A stretch of 64,000 bases of DNA, taken from NCBI GenBank assembly GCA_028583605.1, contig CM053329.1, forward strand, positions 11,022,501 to 11,086,500. The letters run 5' to 3'. Made by a program: the position numbers and the translations under genes. This DNA comes from Dastarcus helophoroides. Lineage: Eukaryota > Arthropoda > Insecta > Coleoptera > Bothrideridae. A model generated the notes under the pieces. The model was not told the DNA's origin, searched no databases, and worked only from the letters and a program-made list of their open reading frames with translations. Below are positions 10,065 to 22,850 of this stretch, piece after piece. The stretch's first letter is position 1; every line of letters begins with the position of its first letter.

Positions 10065-12899
10065 CGTTAAAATATTCAGAAAAAAGATTCAAGATTTTTA
10101 AGAAATCCACAATTTTAAAAATTAGAAAAAAATGAAAAAGTAACGAAATATTGAAAATTTAAAATTTTCGAAAAAAATTAAAATTTTAAAAAAGTCGAAC
10201 ATTTTTTTAAAAAGTAGAACATTTTTAAAAAAGTGTCGAAGATTTTAGCTGGAAATTTTTAAAACAAAAATAAAAATGTTGAGAAATTTTCGAAAAATGT
10301 CTAAATTCTCAAAAAAAAGTTTGATATTTTGAAAAAGCCTTGTCCCCTGAAACTGAAGTTTTAAAAAACATTCTAAATACAAAAATCAAAAGTATGCTTA
10401 AATACATCATTTCGAAAAATAATAATTGAAAACTAAAATGCCCAAATTTTGATAAATAACCGAAATAAAAAAATGTTATATTTGGAGAAAAGTAATATTC
10501 GAAAGAAAGTTAAAAAATTTAAAAAGATCGAATTTTTTTAAAAAGTCTAACTTAGAAGAAACTTTATATTTTCGAAAAAAGTAAAAATTCTCAAACAGGG
10601 GAAATTTTGAAAAAATAACGGAATCTTCAAAAATATTCAAGATCACTAAAAAAGCCTAAAAGATTCACATTTCAAAAATAAATTAATTTTTCCGGAGTTA
10701 AATTTCAGAGTTAAAATCTTGAAAAACAAGTCGAAAGAAAAATTTAAAATTTTCTAAAAAAGTTAATATTTTAAAAATAATGAAAAATGCCGAAGAAAAG
10801 ATTTTCTAAAGAAGCCAAAATTTTCAGATTTAAAATTTTTAGAAAAGCAAAAATTTTTAAAAAAACAGAAATTTCGGGAAAAATTGAAACTTTTAAGAAA
10901 TCGACAATTTCAAAAATTCGCAAATTTTAAAAAGTGACATTTTGAAAAATTACAGATTACTTAGTTGATATTCTAAAAAAAGCCGAACATTTTTTAAATA
11001 ACTTGAATATTTTATTTGAAAATATTCAAAAAAATATGAAAAGTTTGGGAAATTTTAGAAATTTTCAAAAAAGTATCTATAGATTCTCAAAAAATTGTTG
11101 ACATCTTGAAAAAAATTTTAAAAAACGACGAAATGTTCTGAAAAGTTTGAAAAATAGTCAAAAATCCCAGAAAAGTGGACATTATAAAAATCACGATTTA
11201 AAAAACAATCGCATTTAAAAAAATCTGAAATGAACGTTTTAAATAATAATAATTGACAATTAAGAGCTTTTAAGAATAACCTATTCGAAATTTTCAAAAA
11301 ATTTTAAATTTTGAAAAAAGTACCATTTTAAAAACACTTAAAAATGTTTAAAAAATCGAAATTTTTAAAAAATTCAGCTTACAAGAAAATTTACATTTTC
11401 GAAAAAATTAAAAATTTTCAAGCAGCGAAAATGTTAAAAAGAGTAACGAGATCTTTAAAAATATTCAAAATTTTTAAAAAGTCTAAATTTTCGAAAAAAT
11501 GGAATATTAGAAAAGTCAAAATTTGTAAACAAAAGTCGAACATTTTTTAAAAATATCGAAAATTTTGGTTGGAAATTTTAAATGAAATGAAAATTTTGAG
11601 AAATTTTTGAAATTTTCAAAAATTGTCTAGATTTCTCAAAATAAATTTCGACATTTCGAAAAATTTTAACAAAACCACGAAATTTTCAGAAAAGTTCGAA
11701 GAATGGTCGAAAATTTAAAGAAAAGTCGACAATAAAAAAATGTCGCGATTTTTTTTAAGTGTAATCCATTCGCAAAGGGTAACCCATTATGGCTTCAGAG
11801 CACCACGAGATTTAAAAAACAATCTAAATAAAAAAATCATCACCATAATTTCGAAAAATGATAACTGAAAACTAGAAAGTCAATATTTTGAAGAATAAGC
11901 GAAATCGAAAAAAATTTAATTTGGGAAAAGTACTACTATTCTAAAGAAAGTTCAAACATTTAGAAGAATCGAAATTTTTAAAAAAGTCCAGCTTAGAAGA
12001 GAATTGACATTTTCGAGAGAAATAAAAATTTTCGAATGCGGAAAATTTTGAAAAAATAACCAAAACTTGGAAAAATTCAATTTTACCAAAATAAGTCTAA
12101 AAAAATTAAAATGTTGAAAAAAGTAAATTTTTCAGTTAAATTTCACAGTTACAATTTTGAAAAAAGAATCTGAATAAAAATTTGTAATTTTCAATAATAT
12201 TTAAGATTTTGAAAATATTGGAACTTTGTGAAACCAAAATATTTAAAAAGAAGTTGAGATTTTGAGAAATGTCGGAATTTATAAAAATGTAAAAATTTTC
12301 ATAAAAAGTTAAAATTTTCAGAAAAACAAAGATCTTCAAAAACACGGAGATTTTGAAAAATATTGAAAACTTAAAGAAATCGTCAATTTCAAAAATTCGC
12401 AAATTTGAAAAAGTGACCAAATTTTGAAAAAAGTTGAACATTTTTTAAATCAGTTAAAAATTTTAAATGTGAATTAAAAAAACAATGAAAATTTTAAGAA
12501 ATTTTCTAAATTTTCAATATAAAGTCTACAATCTCAAAAAAATGCCGACTTTTGAAAAATTTTAATAAACGAGGCAATTTTCAGAAAAGTTCAAAGAATA
12601 GTCAAAAATACCAAAAAAATTTCGCGATTCAAAAAACAATCCAAATTAAAAAAAAATCTAAAATAAAACATTTTGAAAAATAATACTTAAAACCTAAGAA
12701 TTTTTGAGGACACCCGAAATTTTCGAAAAATTTTAAATTTCGAAAAAAGCAAGATCTTACAAAAGGCTCAAAAATTGTTAAAAAGTTAAGGTTACAAGAA
12801 ACTTGACGTTTTCGAAAAATCTAAAAATTTTCTAACAGGAAACTTCGAAAAAATAACACCTTTAAAAAATGCAAAATTTTTAAGAAAGATTTAAGTTTC
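10065..12899. repeat. Degenerate A-rich block with higher-order repeats
   Basis: Short-unit repeat in which a longer module recurs about four times: AATCTAAATA-type spacer, TTCGAAAAATAATAATTGAA, a GGGAAAAGTA.TATTC segment, AAGTCTAACTTAGAAGAAAC, and AACAGGGGAAATTTTGAAAA. Module starts are near 10370, 11215, 11830 and 12640 (spacing 840, 615, 810). Divergence between copies is high. No coding content. Confidence 0.6.
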
Positions 12900-13176
12900 A
12901 AAAATAATGAAATTGGAATTGTATTACTTCTTAGAATTTCAATTACTTTTAGGAATTTAATTTCTCCACTACAGCGTAATTTAAAAGAAGTAATGAGTAC
13001 CTGTAATTAATTTCTTTAAATGAGGAATGTTCCATTACTTTTCAAGAAACCACAGAAATTACACATTACATTACATTTTTTATCAAGGTAATGCAATTAA
13101 AATTCCTTTTCGAAAAAGATAATAAAATTAGTAATGCATTACATTTTTTAATGATTTCTGCCCAGCTCTGCTTTGA
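12900..13176. mobile_element. hAT-like terminal region
   Basis: Ends in GCCCAGCTCTG at 13176, the complement of the widespread hAT terminus CAGAGCTGGGC. Inside are many GTAATGCATTAC / ATTACATTAC / AATTACTTTT words, typical of the subterminal region of that hAT group. The opposite end was not found, so this is a fragment or one side of a MITE. Confidence 0.5.
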
Positions 13177-13215
13177 ACGATGTTAATTTGGCGAAAAGTA
13201 GATGACGAATCCTGC

Positions 13216-13432
13216 TGCATACAAAAATTGCCATGTCGTCCCCTGTGACCGATTATTTCTTGAAAATCAATCTAACTGGTGATGAATTGGTTCATATTTG
13301 GAGGCGCAATTTAATTGAAATCCCATTGTTCTGTCAACTGACACAAAGAATTGCGTGTTTGCTTGTGGGTGTTTCCAATATTGAATTAAGGGTTGGGAAC
13401 TTTTCAAATGTAGTCCGAACTAACTACAACTG
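13216..13432 (+). pseudogene. hAT transposase C-terminal dimerisation domain remnant
   Basis: An open frame from about 13216 to the stop at 13430 reads DELVHIWRRNLIEIPLFCQL and, after RIACLLVGV, SNIELRVGNFSNVVRTNYN. The D-E-L..W..N...P......R..L..P..S.. pattern with SN.E.RVGNFS matches the hAT-family C-terminal domain (usually ...S.ERVFS..G). Several key residues are altered and there is no upstream catalytic domain. It is 40 bp from the hAT terminus at 13176, but that terminus would exclude it from the same element. Confidence 0.45.
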
Positions 13433-14349
13433 ACTCGACCTTTTAAAAGACTTTCCACTAGTAAAGCAAAGTTTGGGGTTCTGATTAGAGAGCTTTCATC
13501 AAAAATTAAAGCGTTTGGGAGATTGTTTTGTTGTTTCTGTCATTTCAATTATTCAAATATTCGAATGACAAATGATATAGAGGGGAAATGTCCATTCGTA
13601 ATTGGAAGCACTTTTAGTTCGCCTGTTTTCATAGGAACATTAATAATTATTGGGATGGATGTTCTAATTTTGAAACAATTAATAATGTACGTTGTTGTGA
13701 CCTTAAATTTGACTGACTGACGGTTGTTTTAACGAGTACGTAGTCTACGAGCAAAATTGTGTTTTAATAATTATTGCAAATGGAAAACTGAATGTGACCC
13801 AGATACATTTATGCATAGATACATACTTGCAAATAATGTATGTACTGCGGAATTCGTTACATGGCATCTGACGGTGTAGAATACAACACTGAAGCAGAAA
13901 ATTTCATAACTGTATTAAGAAAATTCACCTGAATCTCATGAGGTATTCTGCAAGAAATTCAGGGGCGTTCCTACTGATGTGTTGCCTGTCCAACACGCCA
14001 AAACTGCCCTCGATAAAAATTTTAATTCGGTGATGAAATGATTTTCGAATTTTACCTGAACCGAAGGCAAGGTCAATAGTTCAAATTGGTATATTATATT
14101 CACCCCTTTCCAACCTCTATAAAGGCATGTTTAGGGTGGGCCAAAGGGGGACTAAGCGTGGTGCTTAACTAGGTAACAGTAATTTTCGAAAATAGAATTA
14201 ATTTTCGAAAAAAAAAGCTAAAAGAATTTGACAGACGAAACAAATCAGTCAATAAGTCCTTGTTAACAATGAGTAAATAAATAAACAAATAAATTAATTA
14301 ATAACATTGTAATAATAATAATAAAGGAGAGACAGCATTTATGAATTTA
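13433..14349. other. Low-repeat non-coding sequence
   Basis: Mixed-composition unique-looking sequence after the hAT transposase remnant; may include more of an old transposon, but I recognise no domain. The CCTGAACCGAAGGCAAGGTC area (about 14055) is GC-richer without an open frame. Ends in an AATAATAATAATAAAGG microsatellite (about 14305-14325). Confidence 0.4.
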
Positions 14350-15129
14350 TTTATGACTAATCCTTCTAAAATTCTGGAATATTTTAAGATTTCGACCCTT
14401 TTTAAATATTTTTTCGAAATTATTACATTTTTCAAGATGTAAATTTTTCGAGAAATGGCTTGTTTTAAAAAAATGATGGTTGGAATATTGGATGCTTTTA
14501 AAATTACGACTCCCTTTTAAAATTCCTTTTTTTAGAATTGTGACTTTTTGAAAGTAGATTTGGTATCAGAAGTTCGACTTTTTAAAAAAACATTTGATTT
14601 TTTTACCTTTAAATTTTTTAAAGTCAAAGTCATTTAGAAAGTTGAAATTTTTTCCAATTGCAATTTTGTTTTAAATTTGAAACCGTTATTCAAAATTTGA
14701 ATTTTTTTTAACTATCGACTTCTTTGTAAATGTCGATTTCTTCAAAATGATTTTTTCCAAAGTTTTGAACTTTTTTAAAAAATCTAGATATTTTCAAATC
14801 TCGACTCTTTTCTGAACTCTGTCTTAATCCTGAGACTTTGATTTCTTGACAATTTCGACCTTTTATAAAAATTTCAACATTTTTGATAATTTTGCCTTTT
14901 TTTCAAGTCTGGTTTTTAAATTTTCTACTTTTTAATTTTTTAAAGATTTTACCTAGAAAATTCCAACCACTTTTCAAAATTTCAGCTAATTCTCGAAAAT
15001 TAGTGGGACTCCAAAAATTTGACTTTTTCTGGAAAATTTTGATTGCTTTTAAAATCTTGCCATTTTTCAACATTTCGCCGTTTTTTTGTTGCCGACTATT
15101 TTTCAAAATTTAGATTTTTAAAAAATTTG
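14350..15129. repeat. Degenerate short-repeat block, T-rich on +
   Basis: Units such as TTTTTCAAAATTTCGACTTT without clear longer periodicity. Overlapping open frames on both strands near 14883-15113 are repeat translations. Passes into the 260-bp satellite. Confidence 0.65.
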
Positions 15130-16990
15130 GAATTCATTTTTTAATCTTTTTCACTTTTCAAAATATTATACTCTTAGGATATTAGGATATTTTCAAATTA
15201 TATCAAAATTCTATGTTATCTTGACAATATTGGTTTCTTTGAAAACACAGACGCTTTTCAAAACTTCAACTTATTTTCGAAAATCAATACGACTTAAAAA
15301 CAAATTGAATTCTGTTTTCAAAATTCCTTTTTTTAAATATTTTCAATTTTAAAAATTTTATACCTTTTTGGAAACTGCTACTCGTTAAAATTACGTTTTT
15401 TTTTTCAAATCAGGATATTTCAAATCTTGAGTTAATTCAAAAATTCTGTATTATTTTTAAACTTCTGGTTTCTTGAAAACTTTGAAAATTTCCTTTATTT
15501 TTGAAAATACAGACGCTTTTTAAAATTTCAACTTATTTTAAAATATCAAGGATTTCAAAATAATTCGAATTCTGTTTTCAAAATTTCTTTTTTAAAATTT
15601 TTTTACTTTTCAAAATTCTATACTTTTTTAAAAACTGCTACTCTTTAGAACTGCGATTTTTATTAAAAAACAGAATTTTTTTCAAATTTTGACTTATTTG
15701 AAAATTTCATGCCATTTTAAGACTTCTGATTTCTTGAATATTACGACTTTTTATAAAAATTTCGAAATTTTTCTTTTTTTTGGAAAAGACGGACATTTTT
15801 CAGAATTTCAACTTATTTTCGAAAATAAGTATGACTTTAAAAAAATTTGAATTCTGTTTTAAAAATTACTTTTTTTTTAATTTTCTCACTTTTCAATACT
15901 TTAATACTTTTTTGAAAATTGCCACTCTTTGAACTGTGGATTATTTTTCAGATTAGAATTTTTTTTTACTTATTTGAAAATTCTGCGTTATTTTGAGATT
16001 CCTGACTTCTTGAAAATTGCGACTTTTTATAAGAATTTCGAATTTTTTTTTCGAAAATACAACCGCTTTTCAAAATTTCAACTTATTTTGGGAAATTAGT
16101 ACTTCAAAAAAAATTGATTTCTGTTTTGTTTTTTTAAATTTTTTCATTTTTCAAAATTTTATATTTTATTGAATACTGGTACTCTTTAAAATTACGATTT
16201 TTTTGTAATCGGGAATTTCGACTTAATTTAAAATTCTGTGTTATCTTGAGAATTTTCGGTGTTTGAAAATTGCAACATTTTATGAAAATTTCGAATTTTT
16301 TTTTTGAAAGTACAAACGCTTTTCAAATTTTTAAATTACTTTAGAAAATCAGTACAACTTTCTGCTTTCTGCGTTCAAAATTCCTTTTTTTTTATTTTTT
16401 CACTTTTCACTTTAATTTTATACTTTTTTTAAAACAGCTACCCTTTAAAATTAGGATATTTTTTGAATCAGGATTTTTTCAAACTTCGATTTATTTCAAA
16501 ATTCTACGTTATTTTGAGACTATTGATTTCTTGAAAATTTCGACCTTTTATGAAAATGTTGAAATTTTTCTTTTTTTTTGAAAATAAGGATTCAAAATTT
16601 CACCTTATTTCCAAAAATCAGTACTACTTCAAAAAAATTCGAATTCTGTTTTTAACATTTCTTTTTTTTAATTTGTTTACTTTTCAAAATTTTATAATTT
16701 TTTGAAAATTACTACTCTTTAAAATTACGATTTTTTAAATCGGGATTTTTCGAAAATTTCGGCTTATTTCAAATTTCTGTGTTATTTTGAGATTTCGGAT
16801 TTCTTGATCGATCTTTTATAATTGTCATATATATATAAATCTCAACTTATATTCAATAATCAGTACGACATCAAAAAAATGTGAATTCTGTTTTCAAAAT
16901 TCACTTGTTTTTAAAATATATTCAGTTTTCAAAATTTTATACTTTTTTAAAAAACTTCTACTCTTTAAAATTTCGACTATTTAAATATCT
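15130..16990. repeat. Satellite array, about 260-bp unit, seven copies
   Basis: A landmark GAATTCTGTTTTCAAAATTC recurs at 15307, 15567, 15849, 16116, 16367, 16641 and 16883 (spacing 242-282). Each unit continues with TTTTTTCACTTTTCAAAATT, TTATACTTTTT, CTGCTACTCTTTAAAATTAC, TTCTGTGTTATTTTGAGA, TTTCTTGAAAATT and ACAAACGCTTTTCAAAATTT. Units are diverged by substitutions and small indels, so the array is old. Its T-rich short-repeat substructure links it to the general degenerate repeat. The palindromic repeat at 16991 interrupts it. Confidence 0.75.
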
Positions 16991-17208
16991 GAACTGCAAA
17001 TCTTGTCCTCTGAAACAAGAAATATTAAAAAACGCAACAAAAGTTGCTCTAACGCATTTCGATAGCCAAGCCAAGAGATAATATCTCTCTCAAATGATAG
17101 GTTGGCTATCGAAACGCGTTAGAGCAACCTTTGATGTGTTTTTTAATCTTTATTGGTTTCAGGGGACAAGATTTGCAATTCAATTTTTGAAGATAACCAA
17201 GGACCAGT
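16991..17208. repeat. Palindromic hammerhead repeat
   Basis: The left arm runs GCAAATCTTGTCCTCTGAAACAAG to TCTAACGC. The right arm runs GGCTATCGAAACGCGTTAGAGCAACC through TTTTTAATCTT, GGTTTCAGGGGACAAGATTT and TTTTTGAAGATAACC to GGACCAGT. The centre is scrambled (CTCAAATGA replaces CTGAAGATGA on the + strand), so neither core looks active. It interrupts the 260-bp satellite array just after its last unit. Confidence 0.7.
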
Positions 17209-18970
17209 ACGCTTCGCTATAAAAAAAAATTGAAAATTAGTAATTTCTAAATTTCGAACATTTTTTGAAAATCAGGATTTTTTTAAAACTCGATCTGTTC
17301 CAAAATGTCTTATTTTTAAACTTCTGATTTATTGAAAATTACAACCATGGAAATTTCGAAATTTTTCAAATTTTCCCTTCTCAAAATTGTTGAGTTAAAA
17401 TGTCTACATTTGTAAATTGTTTTTTTTTTTGAAGAGGTCGCGTTTTTTGAAAATACGAATTTCAACTTATTTTCGGAAATTAGTACAACTTCTGCACTTT
17501 TTTTTTGAAAATTTCTCTTAACTGTTCAAACCTGAACATTTTTCTTAGCATTTTGCTGTTTCTTGAAATTGACGATTATTTTTGAAAATTTAGATTTTTT
17601 AAAAATTGCGATTCTTTTTACAAAATTCTCATTTTTTAAAATTTGAATACTTCTAATTGCTTTTTAAAATTTGGACTTTTGAACGATTTGACATTTCAAA
17701 TTTTTTAATAATTTTAAAAATGTGGATTTGTCAAAAATTTCAATTTTTTTGAAAATTCTGCCTTACTTTGAGACTCGTTATTTCTTGGAAATTTTACCTC
17801 TGTAAAAATTCGCATTTTCTTAAAAAATTTCGTCTTTTGCTAGTGGTAACTTATTTTTTTTAAATTTTTTAAAATTCCAACTTACTTAACATTTTTTCGA
17901 ATTTGCACTCTCGAAATGCTCATGCATTTGTTTCTTTGGAAGTTGAAAAAAATTTTGCTGTAAAGTTTCCGTTTTTTTTTTTTCGAGTTACAACTTACAA
18001 CTTTAATCTCAAAATTTGTACCTTCATGAGGAAAATTTTCATTATATTATCTTTTAAATTTTGAGGATGTTTTCTATATTTTCACTTTCTACCCAAAATT
18101 ACGAGTTTCAAGTTTTAATTCCTTACTTTTAACTTAGATTATCACTTTTAAACTTGATCAGTTTCCACCAGTTGCGAATTGTTTTGTAGTACTTTTTCGT
18201 AAATTACACTTTACTCAAGTTTAGATCTTTTCTTAGAAAATTCGAGTATAAATTTTAAAGCTTGGGACTTAGTTTTTATAAATTAAAAAAATAATAATCG
18301 AAAGTTTGAATTTTGAAAAAAAGCTGAAGATTTAAATCAATCTACAGTTAAAATTGTTACAAAATTATTAGATTTTCGAGTTTCCAGTCAAAACTAATTC
18401 AAATCAGGTCTTCTTAGAATTAATATATTTCGAAGAAAAGTCGAAATATCAAGAACAAAGTCGAAATATGACATTAGAAATTTGATTTAATGAAAGAATT
18501 TTTACTTTAATCTTGAAATACAAGAAAATGCAAGAAAACTTGTACTCACTTATAACTGGAAAGTTCCACTTTTCTTGACAAAATTTTCGACTTGGGTTTT
18601 CACTTAGTTGTTCGTTTAAAAACTCAACACTTCGACTCTTTTTCAGAAAATTTAGCCTTATTATCCAAATTTTGACTTTTTAAAATTATTTATGGACTCT
18701 CGGAAATTTGGACTTTTTTTGTATATACGAGTTTGCACTTGCAGTTGTCTTGTTATAAACTTAATGTAAAAGTTTAGAATTTTTCTCAAAATTTCATCCT
18801 TAACCTCAAATATTTCAAGCGTCTTTTAAGTGTCGATTTTAGGTTCCAAATTAAGCTGAATATTTTGATTTTTATGAAAGTTTGAATTTAAGTAGCAGTT
18901 TTTTCCCCGAAATTTTTAAGTATTTTTTGTTCAAAACCTTAAACTTCTTTTGTAACATTCCTGGCTACAA
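17209..18970. repeat. Degenerate short-repeat block, T-rich on +
   Basis: Continues the T-rich repeat to about 17900, then grades into less regular AT-rich sequence. No gene, splice-bounded exon or further satellite register was recognised. Confidence 0.6.
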
Positions 18971-21077
18971 ACCTGCCTCCGTACTTCATCAGAAAAAAAA
19001 AACAATTTAGAGCGGTCAAATTCTAATAGCCACTAGGTGGTCCGAAGATGTAAGAATGCCCCTGAAATAATTTCTAAACTAGGGAACCCGACTTGAAAGT
19101 TTCGATATTTTTTTTTATTATAAGTTTTTTTTGAAAACCCAGTCACATGTATTTAATAAACGAAATAAAATATGACGTTGTAGATTGATTTAATTTTAAG
19201 TTTACATTTGCTGCATCCATTGCAGTGAAACACATCGATGCAAACAAGGGACTTCATTAAATTGGAAATCAGCGCATTTAGTGTTTCCAAACAGCAATTA
19301 TAGAAATAAATTAAATGCTATTGGTTCGTTAAATGCTTTTAGGTAAGTGGCGATACATGCTCCAGCTTCGAATTTTAAATTTCCAACGATTTATAAAGCT
19401 CTTGCTCCCAATTTTCGAGCTCATCCATGTTAAATATTAAATTTCGTCGTTCCATCTTTTGTATTTGGAAAAACAGGGTATTTCCAATCGAAATTATTCC
19501 TGAAAACGTTTTCAAATATAATCGAATTAGTTGAAATGAATAAAGCAAAATTATTTATCACGAATGAGGTTTTAAACGCATTTTACGAATAACTCTTAAA
19601 GCTAGTTTAAAACGATCTGATACAAATGAAGAGCTTTTATTGCTGCGTTGGTTGATGGCGATTTGTTCACTAAAGACGACTAAAAACTCCGTTTTTATTT
19701 TCGCTTGAAATGTGGTGAATACTAAAAATCCTTTTATTAAGTTCGTAAGTGGTAGACTAACGTTTCATAGAATGAATACTACATCAATTTCTCAGTAATA
19801 TTGTTTTAATTAGCCATATAGCTGTTTCTTGTAATGTACAGCCGAAATACAGTTACAAGTCACGCAGTGGAATTTACCTCTCTTGAGTACTTATGTGGCC
19901 ATGGATACATAGTTGGCCATGGATACAGCGACCACACAATATTTATGAGTATAAACAAGACCGATTGTCGGTAGTTGTTGATTGTACATATTTTCAACTG
20001 TAGCAGCAAGCACATTCGACTGTTTCATTGCAGAAGATTGAATTGACACGATATGAATTTACATGAAAAATGAAATACTTGATTCCCCGCAAGGTGAAAT
20101 CCACGTAATTGGATTAGGGTTGTCGGAGCTTGTACAGCTTTGTTTGCGTTTGCCACAGTTGTAAAACCTAACAAGATTAGAGTTGAAATAGCTCAGAGTA
20201 ATTCTCGTAAGCGGAAATCGAACTTCGCTTTTTAAAACTTTAATGAGATTGCGGCAAAAGAGAAATTAATTCGTCGTGCGATGTAGGATGTGGAAAAATC
20301 GAACCCACACGCCTTCTGTCATAAACAGCGTTTGTTGCTGAATAATAGGGCGTATGAAGATCCATTCACAAATAAATAGCGTTATACAACAGCTTGTTTG
20401 TGCAAGCTTGAGTGATGTGCCATTGACAACACCATCGTCACTCATTGTTCTAAACAAAATAAATTACTTCTGCGATGAATAATTCATTAGACAGCTTATG
20501 CATGAGAAAGAATGCAGGCTATTGATTAATAATGAGGTGGCTTTGTTTGTTTATTCATATGGATTAAGTTATCAGTGAATAAGAACAAACGAAAGTCGAC
20601 CTCACTTAATTTTCGCTTGGAGTAAACAGCTAAATAACCTTCAAATTAAACAGTTTGTCTAAATTAGTGTCTAATTTAGGCGTTTTACATCTGGTTTAAT
20701 TTTCTTCGAAGGTTAAATCAATAAGACGTTTTCAAGTAATAAGTAGGATATCGTGTTTTCTGGGAGAAAAGCTAATCCAATGAAAAAGGAAAAAGTAGAT
20801 TATAAAAACGTCAGCTTACCTCCGTCTCCTATTAAGCGCATTTGTACTAAAGCTGGGTCTTCGTTATGTTCTTCTAAAACAGTGTCATCTGTGACAGTCA
20901 GGTCCTGCAACAAAGAGATAGAAAAGATTGAGGCGCGGTGCAAAGGAGTGTATAAACATAAGGATTAACTCCGCCATACATGACGGATTAAATAAACAAT
21001 GTAAAATTCAGTAAAGGGCGAGTAAACACATTAAGTTTTTTCAAACATTACGCTCTTGATAAGATTTAGTAACAGCA
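18971..21077. other. Low-repeat non-coding sequence
   Basis: Unique-looking sequence. A short tandem pair GGCCATGGATACA.AGTTGGCCATGGATACAG lies at about 19898-19926. Open frames of 60-71 codons (around 20266-20457 minus and 20753-20968 plus) lack splice context, and I recognise no domain in them. Likely intron. Confidence 0.45.
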
Positions 21078-21660
21078 TACGAGGGTACACTGAAAAGTAA
21101 TGTACACATGATTATGCAGCGCGAACAAAACGACCTTCAGACGCGCGCCAGATGGTATATGTTCCTCTTTATACGCATGCGCAGTTTTAAGGTCGTTGAA
21201 TTCATTCAGTGTGTTTTGAGGAGCCGAAGTATGGAGATCTGTTCTAGCGCTATGTCAACGTCCGCTGCTATCGAATCTTTAAATGCTGAGGGAGTACCTC
21301 CCTTGACATTCATCGTTCTTTAAACAATATTTATAGTGATGAGTATAAAAAAAACTTTTTGGGTGTATTTTGGGATGTTGATCAATTTTCTTTGAATGAC
21401 TTTCTAGAACAAGGAGTAACGGGAAATTCTTCTGTGTATGTACAGACTCCGACCTGGAATTTCAGGTCAGCCTAGAGCCCTAGAGTCAATAATCCCGCAA
21501 CATAACTCGCGCGCAACTGCAGAGATTCCAAAACCTGAAATTTGAATCGATTCCAAACTCTCCTTACTTCCCCGATCTTGCACCTTGTGATTCTTCTTAA
21601 GAGAGATCTCAGGGGTAAACATTTCCCAATTGTGTTTTTGGATAATTAAAGCTTCTAGTA
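21078..21660 (+). mobile_element. Mariner-family remnant with internal deletion
   Basis: Begins with a terminus of the TACGAGGGTACACTGAAAAG type. From about 21252 it encodes STSAAIESLNAEGVPP, then after a frameshift DIHRSLNNIYSDEY (helix-turn-helix region). It jumps to LGVFWDVDQFSLNDFLEQG (middle of the catalytic domain, 21358 on) and later SPYFPDLAPCD (third Asp region, about 21559) and LRGKHFP. Two large deletions and several frameshifts. The same type of terminus occurs at 60158. Confidence 0.65.
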
Positions 21661-21764
21661 AAAGATTATTTCATGCTTTCTAGCTCTAGACCTGTTTAAT
21701 TGACAGTTTAGAACCCTGGACAGGTTTTCGTTAGCATCTCAAAGTTATAATTATCCTAAACAGG

Positions 21765-22081
21765 TCCCCTGACTTTTCAGTGCCTGAAGTTCGAACAAGA
21801 TCAACCAAAGTTTGACACACCAAAGGATTTTAACTTTGATTGTACTAAGCTGCATCGTCTTCCTAAGCAGATTAGTCTCTCGTTCATCTGGAATCTGGTT
21901 GACTTTTATGCCTCAAAAACTAAGGACGTTGTATTTTCTAAAGGCTTGTACACACTCGTAAACAAAATCCCGCAACTGTCTGTAAACAAATCGAGGATTT
22001 TATTTCTAAACAATTCTAAACAAATCTCAAAATGGTTTAAGGACTTTGTCAAGCGTTACATCTGCGCAATTCAGCTAAAGT
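21765..22081 (+). other. Unrecognised open frame without start codon
   Basis: About 105 codons open from GGTCCCCTGACTTTTCAG to TAG, including LHRLPKQISLSFIWNLVDFY and SKWFKDFVKRY. No ATG near the start. It sits between a mariner remnant and an RT remnant, so it may be transposon-derived. No domain recognised. Overlaps the first copy of a diverged 250-bp tandem repeat. Confidence 0.25.
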
Positions 22082-22450
22082 AGTTTCCAAGACACCATGA
22101 CAAATGAGATAGCGACCTGTGGAATTGCTGCTTGTTCACAGAGAGTAGACAAAATTTTACTATTGTCTATACCCACAAGTTTCGCGATTCTGTTCCAAGG
22201 GTGTACTAACTACACACTCGTAGACAAAATCGCTGTCTATAGACAAATCGAGGATTTTGTCTTTAGATGGTTTACAACAATCTCAAAATAGTCTAGGATC
22301 TTAATCAAGCCTCCACTATTCAGGTAACATAGTTTTCGAGAGACAAGTGAGGCAGTGACCCATGGAATTGCTGCTTTTTCACACGGAGTTAAAGAATAAG
22401 CAATTTGTTTCCCATTTGTCTATATCGCAGAACTTTGTCTACATACACAA
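21940..22450. repeat. Diverged tandem repeat, about 250-bp period
   Basis: TACACACTCGTA.ACAAAATC, then GACAAATCGAGGATTTT.TTT and ATCTCAAAATGG recur at about 21950 and 22205. ACAAAT.AG..AG.GACC.TG followed by TGGAATTGCTGCTT.TTCACA recurs at about 22100 and 22350. Two to two and a half copies, old. Confidence 0.55.
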
Positions 22451-22559
22451 GATCCACGATTGTGTGCGAGTGTGTACTAGCCATTAGACGTAACAAAACG
22501 TCGCAGAAAATTACAGCCAATGACCTTATAGAAAGTAAAATCTTTCCTATGTCCATTCC

Positions 22560-22850
22560 AGATTCCAGGAGCAAATGCCAAGTACCAACTTTTCTTGGAA
22601 TGGCCATGTGCCAATTGTTGCGAGATCCCTCTCTCAAAGACTGGGTTTCTAATTTTGAGAAATACTTCACATCTCTTCAGCTATTGTTTTCTATAAAGCC
22701 CAAGTTACACCCACGCTGGAGTATTGCTTTCATGTCTTAGGTTTAGTCCCTAAACATTCCTCGACTCTTTTTTACTCCTTCCAATCGTCTAACTCAAGGT
22801 TTCTCACGCTTATAGCCCCATTGACGTATAAATGGAATCACTACCAAATT
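22560..22850 (+). pseudogene. Older Jockey/CR1-type RT remnant (thumb region)
   Basis: In different plus-strand frames: WNGHVPIVARSLSQRLGFL (about 22594), then EKYFTSLQLL, then AQVTPTLEYCFHVLG (about 22698) and VPKHSSTLF..FQSSNSRFL. The pattern W..H....A..A..KLGFL...R.YF....L...YKAQ..P.LEYC.H.W is the conserved stretch C-terminal to the RT palm in Jockey/CR1 clades. At least two frameshifts and a stop. Upstream YADD is not visible. Confidence 0.6.

Noticed and set aside
20266..20968. Two open frames of 63 and 71 codons as small genes
   Set aside because: No domain, no promoter or splice context, and lengths expected by chance in this composition.
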